Source: Bradyrhizobium sp. 1 (lineage in GTDB: Bacteria; Pseudomonadota; Alphaproteobacteria; Rhizobiales; Xanthobacteraceae). Taken from it: DNA of 52,665 nucleotides. The position numbers and the translations under genes are program-made. The notes under the pieces are model-generated. The model saw nothing but the letters and a program-made list of their open reading frames with translations, did no database searches and had not been told where the DNA came from. Below are positions 26,927 to 35,191 of this stretch, in pieces (position 1 is the stretch's first letter; each line of letters starts with the position of its first letter). Location: contig NZ_JADPJH010000004.1 of the NCBI RefSeq assembly GCF_023073315.1, forward strand, positions 1 through 52,665, in the 5' to 3' direction.

Positions 26927-28450
26927 TCACATCGTCGCGCCGAGCACCCAGGGCGCGAACTCGGCACCACCAAAGTCAAAGCTCTCGCTCTTGGTCGGCT
27001 GTCCCGAGGCGGTCTTCAGGATGAGCTCAAAAATGCGCTGGCCGCACTCCTGGACGCTCTCCTCGCCTTCGAGGATGGTGCCGCAATTGACGTCCATGTC
27101 CTCTTCCATGCGCTTGTACATGGGCGTGTTGGTGGCGAGCTTGATCGAGGGCGCGGGCTTGCAGCCGAACACGCTGCCGCGGCCGGTTGTGAAGCAGACC
27201 AGATTGGCGCCGCCGGCGACCTGGCCCGTTGCGGCGACCGGATCGTAGCCGGGCGTGTCCATGAACACGAAGCCGCGCTTGGTCACGGGTTCGGCGTAGC
27301 GCAAGACGTCGACGAGATTGGTGGTGCCGGCCTTGGCCATCGCGCCCAGCGATTTTTCCAAAATGGTGGTGAGACCGCCGGCCTTGTTGCCGGGGCTCGG
27401 ATTGGCGTTCATCTCGGCGCCTTCGCGCGTCGTGTATTCGTCCCACCAGCGCATCAGACCGACCAGCTTCTCGCCGACCTCGCGGCTGACGGCGCGGCGC
27501 GTGAGCAGATGCTCGGCGCCATAGGTCTCCGGCGTCTCCGACAGGATCACGGTGCCACCGTGACGCACGATGAGATCGCTGGCCGCACCGAGCGCGGGAT
27601 TGGCTGACACGCCGGAATAGCCGTCCGAGCCGCCGCATTGCAGCGCCACGGTCAATTCGCTCACCGGCACGGACTCGCGCTTGACCTTGTTTGAATCCGC
27701 GAGCGCTTCGCGCACGAAGGCAATGCCAGCTTCCACGGTCTTTCGGGTGCCGCCAACTTCCTGGATGTCCATCGCGCGCAGGCGGCCGGCGAGCTTCTGC
27801 TCTTCCATCAGGCCGCCGATCTGGTTCACCTCGCAGCCCAGCCCGAGCACGATTACATGAGAGAAGTTCACGTGCCGCGCATAACCGCCAAGCGTGCGGC
27901 GGAGCAGCGCCAGCGGCTCGTTCTGCGTCATGCCGCAGCCCGTCTTGTGGGTCAGCGCGACCACGCCGTCGACATTGGGGAATTCGGCCAGCGGATTGTC
28001 GCCGGTGAAGGGATTCTTCTTGAAGACGTCGGCGACGAGGCTTGCGACATGCGCGCTGCAATTCACCGAAGTCAGGATGCCGATATAGTTGCGGGTGGCG
28101 ACACGGCCGTCCGGGCGGCGAATGCCTTCGAAGGTCGCCGGCAGGTCGAAGTTCGGCGTCGGCTTGACGTCGGCGCAATAGGCATAGTCCTTGGCGAAAT
28201 CGCCCATGCCGATGTTCTGCACGTGCACGTGCTGGCCCGGCGCGATCGGCATGGTCGCAAAGCCGATGATCTGGCCGTAGCGGATGACAGGCTCGCCCAA
28301 TGCGATCGGCTTGATCGCGACCTTGTGGCCGGAGGGAATGCGCTCGACCGTGGTCACGCCGTCGGCGACCAACGTTCCCGGCGGCAGGCTCGCGCGCGCG
28401 ATCAGCACGCCATCATCGGGATGCAGGCGGATGACGGGGCTGATGGTCAT
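26927..28450 (-). CDS. UxaA family hydrolyase (altronate/galactarate dehydratase-like)
   Basis: A 507-residue sugar-acid dehydratase. Residues 1-80 form the SAF domain found at the N-terminus of altronate dehydratase (…DDGVLIARASLPPGTLVADG, GQHVHVQNIGMG), and the rest is the UxaA catalytic part with RNYIGILTSVNCSAHVA, LTHKTGCGM, VIVLGLGCEVNQ and LQCGGSDGYSG; these conserved Cys and His residues bind the metal. The family dehydrates altronate or galactarate to 2-keto-3-deoxy acids. Its downstream position behind an HpcH/HpaI aldolase would suit a pathway in which a keto-deoxy acid is then cleaved. AGGAGA precedes the ATG. Confidence 0.88.
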   Translation of the reverse strand: MTISPVIRLHPDDGVLIARASLPPGTLVADGVTTVERIPSGHKVAIKPIALGEPVIRYGQIIGFATMPIAPGQHVHVQNIGMGDFAKDYAYCADVKPTPNFDLPATFEGIRRPDGRVATRNYIGILTSVNCSAHVASLVADVFKKNPFTGDNPLAEFPNVDGVVALTHKTGCGMTQNEPLALLRRTLGGYARHVNFSHVIVLGLGCEVNQIGGLMEEQKLAGRLRAMDIQEVGGTRKTVEAGIAFVREALADSNKVKRESVPVSELTVALQCGGSDGYSGVSANPALGAASDLIVRHGGTVILSETPETYGAEHLLTRRAVSREVGEKLVGLMRWWDEYTTREGAEMNANPSPGNKAGGLTTILEKSLGAMAKAGTTNLVDVLRYAEPVTKRGFVFMDTPGYDPVAATGQVAGGANLVCFTTGRGSVFGCKPAPSIKLATNTPMYKRMEEDMDVNCGTILEGEESVQECGQRIFELILKTASGQPTKSESFDFGGAEFAPWVLGATM

Positions 28451-28475
28451 GGCTATCTCCTGTATCGAAACTCTC

Positions 28476-28526
28476 GTGCCCCGGACGCTGCGCAGCGCGA
28501 AGCGGTGCGCTGCAGATCCGGGGCCC
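28476..28526. repeat. Palindromic intergenic repeat, copy 1
   Basis: A ~51-base GTGCCCCGG...CCGGGGCCC palindrome with a GCGAAGCGGTGC centre. It is the inverted partner of 28553-28603, with about 85 percent identity when one is reversed. Repeats of this kind around GCGAAGCG are very frequent between genes in Bradyrhizobium. Confidence 0.65.
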
Positions 28527-28552
28527 AGGTGTCGTGTCTTTCACTAGCAACT

Positions 28553-28603
28553 GTGTCCCGGCTCTGCGATGCACCGCTTCGCGCTGCATCGCGTCCGGGA
28601 CAC
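28553..28603. repeat. Palindromic intergenic repeat, copy 2
   Basis: GTGTCCCGG (28553-28561) and CCGGGACAC (28595-28603) bracket an inner palindrome GCGATGCA/TGCATCGC. It lies directly after the aldolase stop (minus strand) and could form a strong terminator or mRNA-stabilising stem. Confidence 0.65.
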
Positions 28604-28610
28604 AGAGAGA

Positions 28611-29387
28611 TCAGGCCTTGCCGCCGGCGTCCTTGCGGGTCGCGTTGACCTGCATCTTGGCGTAGGTGGTCATCAGGCCGACTTCGTTCGAGAGCGTCAC
28701 CAGCTTGAAGCCCATGTTGATGGCGCGCGCGGCACCCTCGGCGCCGCTGCAATGGATGCCCGGGAACAGCCCGCGCTTGTCGCATTCCTTGATGATCTTG
28801 TCGTAGATCGCGAGGATCTCGGGCTCGGTGCGGTCGAGCTTCGGCTCGAGGCCGTAGGAGAAGCCGAGGTCGGACGGGCCGATATAGACGCCGTTGAGAC
28901 CTTCGACGTCGAGGATCGCTTCCATGTTCTCGACCGCGGTCTTCGTCTCCATCATCGGCAGCAGCACGATGTCGTCGTTCGCGGTCTTCTGGTAGGAGCC
29001 CGCGGTGCCGTACATGCCGGCGCGGATCGGGCCGTTGGAGCGGACGCCCTTCGGCGGATATTTGGAATAGGAAACGAGGTTCTTGGCTTCCTGCGGCGTG
29101 TTGACCATCGGGCAGATCACGCCATAGGCGCCGCCATCGAGCACCTTGCCGATGATGCCGGGCTCGTTCCAGGGCACGCGGACCATCGGGGTGACCGGAT
29201 GCTTGTCCATGGCCTGGAAGCACTGCACCATCGAGAGATAGTCCTGCACGCCATGCTGCATGTCGACGGTGACGCTGTCGAAGCCGCATTGCGCGATCAT
29301 CTCGGCCGAGAAGCCGGAGGGAATCGCGAGCCACGCGTTGACCACGGCCTTGCCCGACTTCCAGATTTCCTTGACCTTGTTCGCCAC
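28611..29387 (-). CDS. hpaI: HpcH/HpaI family aldolase
   Basis: A 258-residue class II, metal-dependent pyruvate aldolase of the HpaI family. Key sites are visible: WLAIPSGFSAEMIAQCGFDS, then VTVDMQHGVQDY with the catalytic His, MVRVPWNEPG with the Arg, PMMETKTAVEN with the Glu metal ligand and GPSDLGFSYG with the Asp. HpaI splits 4-hydroxy-2-oxoheptanedioate to pyruvate and succinic semialdehyde, the last step of the homoprotocatechuate route whose other genes lie 6 kb away, so hpaI is the likely but not proven identity; a sugar-acid aldolase partner of the UxaA gene is the alternative. I chose GTG at 29387, which has AAGGAAGG just upstream; starting at 29456 would translate tandem repeats. 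Confidence 0.8.
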   Translation of the reverse strand: MANKVKEIWKSGKAVVNAWLAIPSGFSAEMIAQCGFDSVTVDMQHGVQDYLSMVQCFQAMDKHPVTPMVRVPWNEPGIIGKVLDGGAYGVICPMVNTPQEAKNLVSYSKYPPKGVRSNGPIRAGMYGTAGSYQKTANDDIVLLPMMETKTAVENMEAILDVEGLNGVYIGPSDLGFSYGLEPKLDRTEPEILAIYDKIIKECDKRGLFPGIHCSGAEGAARAINMGFKLVTLSNEVGLMTTYAKMQVNATRKDAGGKA

Positions 29388-29403
29388 GTTGCCTTCCTTC
29401 TTT

Positions 29404-29448
29404 GTTGTTTGGGTCGCCGTTGTTTGGGTCGTCGTTGTTTGGGCCTTC
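29404..29448. repeat. Three tandem 15-base repeats in the aldolase leader
   Basis: Units GTTGTTTGGGTCGCC, GTTGTTTGGGTCGTC and GTTGTTTGGGCCTTC lie head to tail at 29404-29418, 29419-29433 and 29434-29448, with part of a fourth before them. They lie upstream of the chosen aldolase start, in the mRNA leader. A multiple of three keeps a frame open through them, which explains a spurious Thr/Gln-rich N-terminus. Copy number may vary between strains. Confidence 0.7.
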
Positions 29449-29456
29449 GTCACCAT

Positions 29457-29662
29457 GACGAGCGCCGCGACAGCACACCATCGCTGTTACCGCGAACCGG
29501 GTCGCCGCGCTACGCTCGCAATGACGCAAGACCTATGCGCTTGGTCACAGGATCCGGGCCTCGCGGGCGGCGTCCACTATCGCCGCCCGGGTGTCATCCG
29601 GCAAGGGGATGCCGTTCGACGCGTTCGGCCTGGAATCCACCCCCGATGACGGAACCTTCCGG
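29457..29662. other. Spacer between livF and the aldolase gene, possible gene relic
   Basis: No intact gene. A piece of a common Bradyrhizobium repeat (CGCTACGCTCGCAATGACG) ends near 29526. On the minus strand, 29545-29640 reads GIPLPDDTRAAIVDAAREA then RIL and a stop; this looks like the C-terminus of a real protein, but I cannot name the family and no upstream part is left. Confidence 0.35.
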
Positions 29663-30394
29663 TCAAGCACTCGCCTTGGCATGGCCGCCGAGATAGGCGG
29701 CGCGGATGGCTTCGTTGCCCCAGAGTTCGTCGGGCTTGCCGCCGAGCACGATACGGCCGGTCTCCAGCACATAGCCGTAATCGGCCACCGACAGGCCCAT
29801 GCGCGCATTCTGCTCGACCAGCAAGACGGTCGTGTTGCGCCGGATCTCGGAGATGATCTTGAACACGGCCTGCACGATGACGGGCGCAAGGCCAAGCGAG
29901 GGCTCATCCAGCAGCAACAGCCGCGGCTTGGCCATCAGCCCGCGCGCGACCGCCACCATCTGCAACTGTCCGCCGGACAGCGTCCAGCCGAGTGCGCTGG
30001 TGAATTTGCGGATATCCGGGAACAGGTCGAACATCGCATCCGCTTCGCGCGAGATCTCCGAGGTCGAGGCCCGGCGATTGGACGCGCCGAGCATGATGTT
30101 CTCTTTCACCGTGAGACCCGGAAACACACGACGCCCTTCCGGCACGTGCGAGATGCCCATGCGGACGATGGCTTCGGGGCCAAGACCCGCGATCGACTTG
30201 CCGTCGAACAGGATCTCGCCCGAAGTCGGTTTGGCGAGGCCGGAGATCGCGCGCAAGGTCGTGGACTTGCCGGCACCGTTGGCGCCGAGCAAGGTCACCA
30301 CTTGCCCCTCCTCGACGGCGCAGGTGACGCCGCGCAGCGCTTCGATCTCGCCGTAGCGCACCACGAGATTGCGGATTTCGAGCAACGGCATCAT
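29663..30394 (-). CDS. livF: Branched-chain amino acid-type ABC transporter ATP-binding protein LivF
   Basis: A 243-residue ABC ATPase of the LivF group. Walker A GANGAGKST, signature LSGGQLQMVAVARGLM and Walker B LLLLDEPSLGLAP are all intact, and the LivF-type ending VLGGKPDELWGNEAIRAAYLGGH is present. It powers the transporter with the fused LivM-LivG protein, whose gene it overlaps by four bases (ATGA), so the two are coupled. Given the HPA genes around it, the substrate is more likely an aromatic acid than an amino acid, which is an inference from position only. Confidence 0.93.
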   Translation of the reverse strand: MMPLLEIRNLVVRYGEIEALRGVTCAVEEGQVVTLLGANGAGKSTTLRAISGLAKPTSGEILFDGKSIAGLGPEAIVRMGISHVPEGRRVFPGLTVKENIMLGASNRRASTSEISREADAMFDLFPDIRKFTSALGWTLSGGQLQMVAVARGLMAKPRLLLLDEPSLGLAPVIVQAVFKIISEIRRNTTVLLVEQNARMGLSVADYGYVLETGRIVLGGKPDELWGNEAIRAAYLGGHAKASA

Positions 30395-32169
30395 TCGCTC
30401 CCGAGATAGGCGGAGACGACGTCGGGATGACGCAGCACGGCCATGGATTCGCCGTCCGCGATGCGGCGTCCGAAGTTGAGCACGGTGATGTGCTGGGCCG
30501 CTTCCGAGACCAGCGTCATGTCGTGATCGATGATCAGGATGGTCAGGCCTTGCGCGGCGATGCGCTTGAGCAGCTCGTGCAGCTCGAGCTTCTCGGTCGA
30601 GTTCAGGCCGGCCGCGGGCTCGTCGAGCAGCAGCAGCGTTGGATTCGAGGCGAGCGCACGCGCGATCTCGATCAAGCGCTGATGGCCGTAGGAGAAGCTC
30701 GAGATCAGCTCGTTGGCGCGGCTACCGAGGCCGACGAAGGTGAGCGCCTCCATCGCACGCTCGGTCAGGGCGTCATCGCCCTTGCCGACCATGGTGTTGC
30801 CGGGCCGCTCGGCGCCGATCTCGACATTCTCGAGCGCCGTCATCGAACGGAACAGGCGGATGTTCTGGAAGGTGCGGCCGAGCCCGGAAGCCGTGCGCTG
30901 ATGCGGCGGCATGTGGGTGATGTCGGTGCCGTCGAGCACGATCCTGCCTGACGTCGCCACATAGAGACCCGAGAGCACGTTGAGCGTGGTGGTCTTGCCC
31001 GAACCGTTCGGCCCGATCAGCGCATGCACGCCGCCGCGCTTCACGGCGATGTCGACACCATCGACAGCCTTGAGGCCGCCGAAATGCTTCGACAGACCGA
31101 TGACTTCCAGCACAATGTCGCCGCCGGTCATCGCCGGCTTCAAATGCAAGGCGCCCGCGACCGGCGGCGCCGGGAGCTTGGCGCGCCAGCGCGTGAAGGC
31201 GTCCGCAACAAAACCCCAGATGCCGTCGGGCATGAAGCGGATGATCAGGATCACGAACAGGCCGTAGATCGCGAGGTACAGGCCCGGGACGCTCTTGAGG
31301 AAGCGCAGCCATTCCGGGATCAGGATCAGCAAGCCCGTGCCGATCGCCGAGCCGATCGGCGAAGCCACGCCGCCGAGCAGCGACATAGTCAGGAACACGA
31401 TCGATTCCGCGAAGGAGAACTGATCGGGGCTGACATAGGCGAAGCCGCCGGCGAACAATCCGCCCGCGAGACCGCCGAGGAGCGCGCAGAGCGCGAACGC
31501 GTAGATCTTGGTGCGGAAGACGTCGATGCCGTTGACGCCGGCCGCAAGCTCGTTGTCGCGCACCGCGCGCATGGCGCGGCCGAGCTTGGTGTCGGAGAGA
31601 TGCCAGACCAGATAGCCGACGATCGCCAGCATCGCGACGCAGAAGGCGAGATAGCTTTGCGACGACTGGAACAGGTCGGGCCGCTTGATGTTGGGGACGC
31701 CGTCGGGACCGCGCGTCAGCCAGATCGCGTTGATCATCACTAGCGTGACAATCTGCTGGAACGAGATCGTCACCATCGCGAGGTAGTGGCCGCCGAGCCG
31801 CAAGGTCGACATGCCGAGGAAGGCGCCCGCGAGCAGCGAGATCAGACAGCCGCCGACGAGGCACAGCCAGAAGCTGAGCTGCAGATCCGTCGTCCCCATG
31901 CCGACCGCATAGGCGCCGAGGCCAAAGAACGCGGCCTGCGCCAGATTGATCTGGCCGCACAGGCCGAGCACCACCGAGAGCCCGAACACCGCGATCGCGA
32001 ACGTCGTGGCCTGGAGCAGGATGTTGTGAACGTAGCCGTCGAAGTTCATGTTGGCCGCGAGCACGACCAGGATCGCCGCGCCGATGAAGTACGGCAGATG
32101 CCGGACCACGAGCGGTTTCGAACGGATGGCGGGTGCCGGAATCGGCATGTTGTCGCTGGGGGCGCTCAT
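30391..32169 (-). CDS. Fused LivM permease - LivG ATPase
   Basis: A 592-residue fusion of two transporter subunits. Residues ~20-325 are a LivM-type permease with about nine membrane helices, containing the family segment LNVLSG-free VVLGLCGQINLAQAAFFGLG near 64-83. Residues ~345-592 are a LivG-type ATPase: Walker A GPNGSGKTT, the Q-loop region TFQNIRLF, signature SYGHQRLIEIARALA and Walker B LLLLDEPAAGLN. A GAL-rich linker with APPVAGALHLKP joins them. LivM-LivG fusions occur in several Proteobacteria and fix a 1:1 ratio. It overlaps livF and livH by four bases each (ATGA), so the three are translated together. Confidence 0.93.
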   Translation of the reverse strand: MSAPSDNMPIPAPAIRSKPLVVRHLPYFIGAAILVVLAANMNFDGYVHNILLQATTFAIAVFGLSVVLGLCGQINLAQAAFFGLGAYAVGMGTTDLQLSFWLCLVGGCLISLLAGAFLGMSTLRLGGHYLAMVTISFQQIVTLVMINAIWLTRGPDGVPNIKRPDLFQSSQSYLAFCVAMLAIVGYLVWHLSDTKLGRAMRAVRDNELAAGVNGIDVFRTKIYAFALCALLGGLAGGLFAGGFAYVSPDQFSFAESIVFLTMSLLGGVASPIGSAIGTGLLILIPEWLRFLKSVPGLYLAIYGLFVILIIRFMPDGIWGFVADAFTRWRAKLPAPPVAGALHLKPAMTGGDIVLEVIGLSKHFGGLKAVDGVDIAVKRGGVHALIGPNGSGKTTTLNVLSGLYVATSGRIVLDGTDITHMPPHQRTASGLGRTFQNIRLFRSMTALENVEIGAERPGNTMVGKGDDALTERAMEALTFVGLGSRANELISSFSYGHQRLIEIARALASNPTLLLLDEPAAGLNSTEKLELHELLKRIAAQGLTILIIDHDMTLVSEAAQHITVLNFGRRIADGESMAVLRHPDVVSAYLGSE

Positions 32170-33038
32170 GCCTTCTCCGCCACGCGTTCGCCGAAGATGC
32201 CCTGCGGCCGGAAGATCAGGAAGGCGATCAGCACCAGGAAGGCGAAGCCGTCCTTGTAGGGCACCGAGACATAGGCGGCGCCAAAGGTCTCGATCACGCC
32301 GAGTGCGAGACCGCCGATGATGGCGCCGGCGACGTCGCCGAAGCCGCCGATGATGGTGGCCGCGAACGCCTTCAGTGCGATGGTCGAGCCCATCTGGATC
32401 GAGACGAACAGCACGGGGGCGACGAGGATGCCGGCAAGACCGCCAAGCACCGCCGAATAGATGAAGGTGATCATGATCATGGTCGAGACGGAAATGCCGA
32501 GCAGCGAGGCCATTTCCTTGTCCTGCGAGGTCGCCTGCAGCTTCTTGCCGAGCAGCGTCTTCTCGAAGAACCAGAAATTGAAGATCACGAGGCAGATCGT
32601 GACGCCGATGATCAGGAGGTACTGGCTGTCGAGATAGACCGGGCCGACCTGGATGCCGGGTGTTTCAAACCAGCCTTCCAGCACCTGAGGCTGCGGGCCG
32701 TAGATCGCAAGCACGGAATTGGCGAGCAGGATCGAGGCGCCGATGGTGGCGATGATGACGGGCAGATAGCTGCGGTGGCGCAGCGGATAATAGACGCCGA
32801 GATTGAAGACGGCGCCGAGCAGCGCCATGCCGAGCAGCGCGACGATGAACGCCGCCCAATAGGGCAAACCGGCCTCGACCGCGACGACCATCAGATAGGC
32901 CGCGACCATCGAGAACTCGCCTTGCGCAAAATTCACCACATTGGTGGCTCGGAAGATCAGCACGAAACCGAGCGCAACCAGCGAGTAAACGGCGCCGATA
33001 CCGATGCCGGTAAAGAGGAGTTGTAGGGCGAGATCCAT
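32166..33038 (-). CDS. livH: Branched-chain amino acid-type ABC transporter permease LivH
   Basis: A 290-residue inner-membrane permease with about eight helices. The family pattern GIGIGAVYSLVALGFVLIFR at the N-terminus and TNVVNFAQGEFSMVAAYL just after are diagnostic of LivH; the C-terminal part has IIGGFGDVAGAIIGGLALGV, the loop that contacts the ATPase. It pairs with the LivM part of the next gene. It starts 83 bases after the binding-protein gene, across a strong hairpin, which would let the binding protein be made in larger amounts than the membrane parts. The ribosome site is weak. Confidence 0.93.
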   Translation of the reverse strand: MDLALQLLFTGIGIGAVYSLVALGFVLIFRATNVVNFAQGEFSMVAAYLMVVAVEAGLPYWAAFIVALLGMALLGAVFNLGVYYPLRHRSYLPVIIATIGASILLANSVLAIYGPQPQVLEGWFETPGIQVGPVYLDSQYLLIIGVTICLVIFNFWFFEKTLLGKKLQATSQDKEMASLLGISVSTMIMITFIYSAVLGGLAGILVAPVLFVSIQMGSTIALKAFAATIIGGFGDVAGAIIGGLALGVIETFGAAYVSVPYKDGFAFLVLIAFLIFRPQGIFGERVAEKA

Positions 33039-33083
33039 GACAAGCTTCTGTTGGAGATCAAATACGTTCGACGGAAGACGTCA

Positions 33084-33113
33084 CGACCTCCCCGACCGGC
33101 ATCGGGGAGGTCG
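33084..33113 (-). terminator. 12-bp perfect hairpin between the binding-protein gene and livH
   Basis: CGACCTCCCCGA (33084-33095) and TCGGGGAGGTCG (33102-33113) pair fully around a six-base loop, eight bases after the binding-protein stop. In such ABC operons a stem here commonly protects the first cistron from decay or terminates most transcripts, so the binding protein is produced in excess. No T run follows, which favours the first role or partial termination. Confidence 0.65.
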
Positions 33114-33121
33114 TTTCAACG

Positions 33122-34267
33122 TCAGTCGTTGAACTCGATGTGCTTGTCGAAGGTGATGTTGCCCTTCTCGTTCTTCACGATGTTGTAGCCGTGGAGACCG
33201 TCGCCGTTCTGGTCGAAATTGTATTCGCCCTCGGCGCCCGGGAACTTCTTGATCGCGAGGATGGCTTCGCGGATCTTGGCCGGTTCGGTCGTGCCGGCCT
33301 TGTTGATGGCCTGCGCCATCACGTTGATGGCGTCAAAGGTCCAGGAGCTCTGGTTGTCGGGCGCAACCTTGACCGCGTCGCGGTAGATCTTGCCGAACGC
33401 CTTCGAGCCTTCGCTGGAATCCTCGGCATAATCCGCAACGCCATAGGTGTTATAGAGCGCGGGACCGGCGAGCTTCAGCGCGGTGATGTTGACGATCGAG
33501 GGCGAACCGACCCAGGGAATGTTCACGCCGAGCTGACGCAGCTGGCGAGCGAAGATGCCGAGATCGTTCTCGAAGGTGAAGTAGGAACCGAGGATGTCGG
33601 CGCCCGACTGCTTGATCGCGAGCACGACCGGGGTGAAATCCTGGCTCTGGTTGGCATAGCCCTGGTCGAGCACCGGCGGCGCGCCGAGCTTTTCGAGCGC
33701 AGCCGTCAGCGCCTTGCCGCCCGCGGTGCCGAACGCATCGGTCGAGTGCAGCACGGCCCATTTCTTCTTGGCGAGCGTCGTGACGCCGTATTCGGCGATG
33801 ACACGGCCGGAATAGCTGTCATTGGGACGGCAGCGGAACAGCCATTGATTGCCCATGTGGGTGAGGTTCGGATCGGTGCCGCCGATCATCACGGGCTTGC
33901 CGAGCTTGATCACGTCGGGCGCCATCGCGTGCACCTGGGTCGAACGGATCGAGCCGAGGAAGCCGACGATGTCGGGCTGCGAGGCGAGCTTGGAGAAGGC
34001 GAGCACGATGCCGGGATTGGTGGTCTGGTCGTCCTCGACGATCAGCTCGCCCTGCTTTCCCAGGATACCGCCGGCTTTGTTCACGGCTTCGAGCGCGAGC
34101 TTGGCGCCCTTGATGGCGTATCCGCCGGATTCAGCCGCGGGACCGGTGACGGGCGCGCACATTCCGATCTTGATGGTGGCGCCTTGCGCATTTGCGCTTT
34201 TGATGAGGTAGGGCGCGGCAATGCCGGCAGCAATTCCGGCCGCGAAGTCGCGTCTCGTCAGTCTCAT
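33122..34267 (-). CDS. Liv-type ABC transporter substrate-binding protein (Tat-exported)
   Basis: A 381-residue periplasmic binding protein of the Peripla_BP_6 type. The N-terminus MRLTRRDFAAGIAAGIAAPY has the twin-arginine motif RRDF, followed by a hydrophobic stretch and a likely cut after SANAQG, so it is probably folded before export. The mature start IKIGMCAPVTGPAAESGGYA and later GDGLHGYNIVKNEKGNI are typical. A strong GGGAGG ribosome site precedes the ATG. It is the first gene of the transporter operon; the HPA setting suggests aromatic acids as ligands, and homologues in this family bind such compounds, but the ligand is not read from sequence. Confidence 0.92.
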   Translation of the reverse strand: MRLTRRDFAAGIAAGIAAPYLIKSANAQGATIKIGMCAPVTGPAAESGGYAIKGAKLALEAVNKAGGILGKQGELIVEDDQTTNPGIVLAFSKLASQPDIVGFLGSIRSTQVHAMAPDVIKLGKPVMIGGTDPNLTHMGNQWLFRCRPNDSYSGRVIAEYGVTTLAKKKWAVLHSTDAFGTAGGKALTAALEKLGAPPVLDQGYANQSQDFTPVVLAIKQSGADILGSYFTFENDLGIFARQLRQLGVNIPWVGSPSIVNITALKLAGPALYNTYGVADYAEDSSEGSKAFGKIYRDAVKVAPDNQSSWTFDAINVMAQAINKAGTTEPAKIREAILAIKKFPGAEGEYNFDQNGDGLHGYNIVKNEKGNITFDKHIEFND

Positions 34268-34563
34268 TCATTCCTCCCTGGGGCCGGGCGTCCTTGTCGG
34301 CCCTTCTTTGTTTTGGCTCTATCGCTGAATACAGAGCCGGATGCTACTTACGGATTCTGCCGACGTGAGTAAATTGATATTGAGCCATCATCGACTAAGG
34401 GCGGAGAACTCGCACCCGAAGATGACTAACACCTGCGGCGATGATCTATTCTCAGCTGTTTTCTGCGGGCTTTTCTCGCATTTGGTTGCGATCACGCTGC
34501 TCACGCGCGTTATGCAACGACGACAGTCATGCGTAACTGACAAGTCATCATGCAAATTTGCCG
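34268..34563. other. Leader and promoter region of the transporter operon
   Basis: Between the hpaR stop and the binding-protein start. GGCTCT (34315-34320) and AGAGCC (34333-34338) form a small inverted repeat 50-70 bases before the start codon. The palindrome seen at the hpaH promoter is not present here, so there is no sign that HpaR binds this region. No gene recognised. Confidence 0.4.
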
Positions 34564-35079
34564 TTACGTCTCGTCCGTGACGTCGTCACCCGCATCGGGG
34601 AAAGCAAGGCACAATTCCAACTGCCCGAGCATCTCCTGCAACTCGGCAAGCTTGCGCGCGCCAAAGCGCTGGGTGATCTCGGCATAGATCGCTTCCGAGG
34701 ACGGCGCGACGGAGGCCATCAGCTTCACGCCCTCCTTCGAGATCGAAACCATGCTGCGGCGCTGGTCGGCCTTCGCGGTCTTGCGCTCGATCAGATTGCG
34801 CGCCTCGAGATCGCGCAGGATGCGCGACAGGCTCGGCCCGAGCAGAAACGCCGTGCGCGCGAGTTCCGTGACCTCAGCGGCCTCGATGGACGCGAGCGCG
34901 CGGAGGATGCGCCATTGCTGCTCGGTGAGACCATGCTCGCGCAGCTTGGGACGAAACTGCCGCATCACGGCTTCGCGCGCCCTGAGCAGCGACATCGGCA
35001 GCGAGCGCGAGAAGTCGCGCATCGGCACTTGCCGTGTGGGCGCGCTTGCGTTCGCGGAATCAGCCGGTCTCTTCGTCAT
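34564..35079 (-). CDS. hpaR: HpaR, MarR-type regulator of homoprotocatechuate degradation
   Basis: A 171-residue MarR-family regulator recognised as HpaR by its opening MRDFSRSLPMSLLRAREAVM and FRPKLREHGLTEQQWRILRA, followed by the winged helix (EVTELARTAFLLGPSLSRIL, RDLEARNLIERKTAKADQRR). HpaR in E. coli represses the meta-cleavage operon and is released by 4-hydroxyphenylacetate or the dihydroxy compound. It is divergent from hpaH with a perfect palindrome over the likely hpaH promoter. AAAGGG precedes the ATG. The transporter operon follows downstream on the same strand after 296 bases. Confidence 0.9.
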   Translation of the reverse strand: MTKRPADSANASAPTRQVPMRDFSRSLPMSLLRAREAVMRQFRPKLREHGLTEQQWRILRALASIEAAEVTELARTAFLLGPSLSRILRDLEARNLIERKTAKADQRRSMVSISKEGVKLMASVAPSSEAIYAEITQRFGARKLAELQEMLGQLELCLAFPDAGDDVTDET

Positions 35080-35131
35080 GACGCCCTTTCAGATCGCAAA
35101 ACGTTTGCAGTGCAGCAAGCCGGAATTGTGT

Positions 35132-35160
35132 TTGACGCATTCACTTAACATGTTAAGTAT
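35132..35160 (+). promoter_or_regulatory. Likely hpaH promoter
   Basis: TTGACG at 35132-35137 is a good -35 box; after 17 bases follows AAGTAT (35155-35160), or TAAGTA after 16. The -10 box lies within the palindrome at 35143-35158, the expected layout for repression by HpaR. The hpaH start is ~32 bases downstream, leaving a short leader. Confidence 0.5.
35143..35158. promoter_or_regulatory. Perfect 16-bp palindrome, candidate HpaR operator
   Basis: ACTTAACATGTTAAGT reads the same on both strands. It lies between the divergent hpaR and hpaH starts and covers the spacer and -10 region of the likely hpaH promoter. I saw no second copy in the intergenic regions examined. AT-rich palindromes of this size are typical MarR-dimer sites. 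Confidence 0.65.
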
Positions 35161-35191
35161 CTTCGAGCACCACGATTTTGGCCGATCATCC

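Noticed and set aside
29545..29640. Possible C-terminal relic reading GIPLPDDTRAAIVDAAREA
   Set aside because: Protein-like but too short to name; noted in the spacer entry and not called as a gene.
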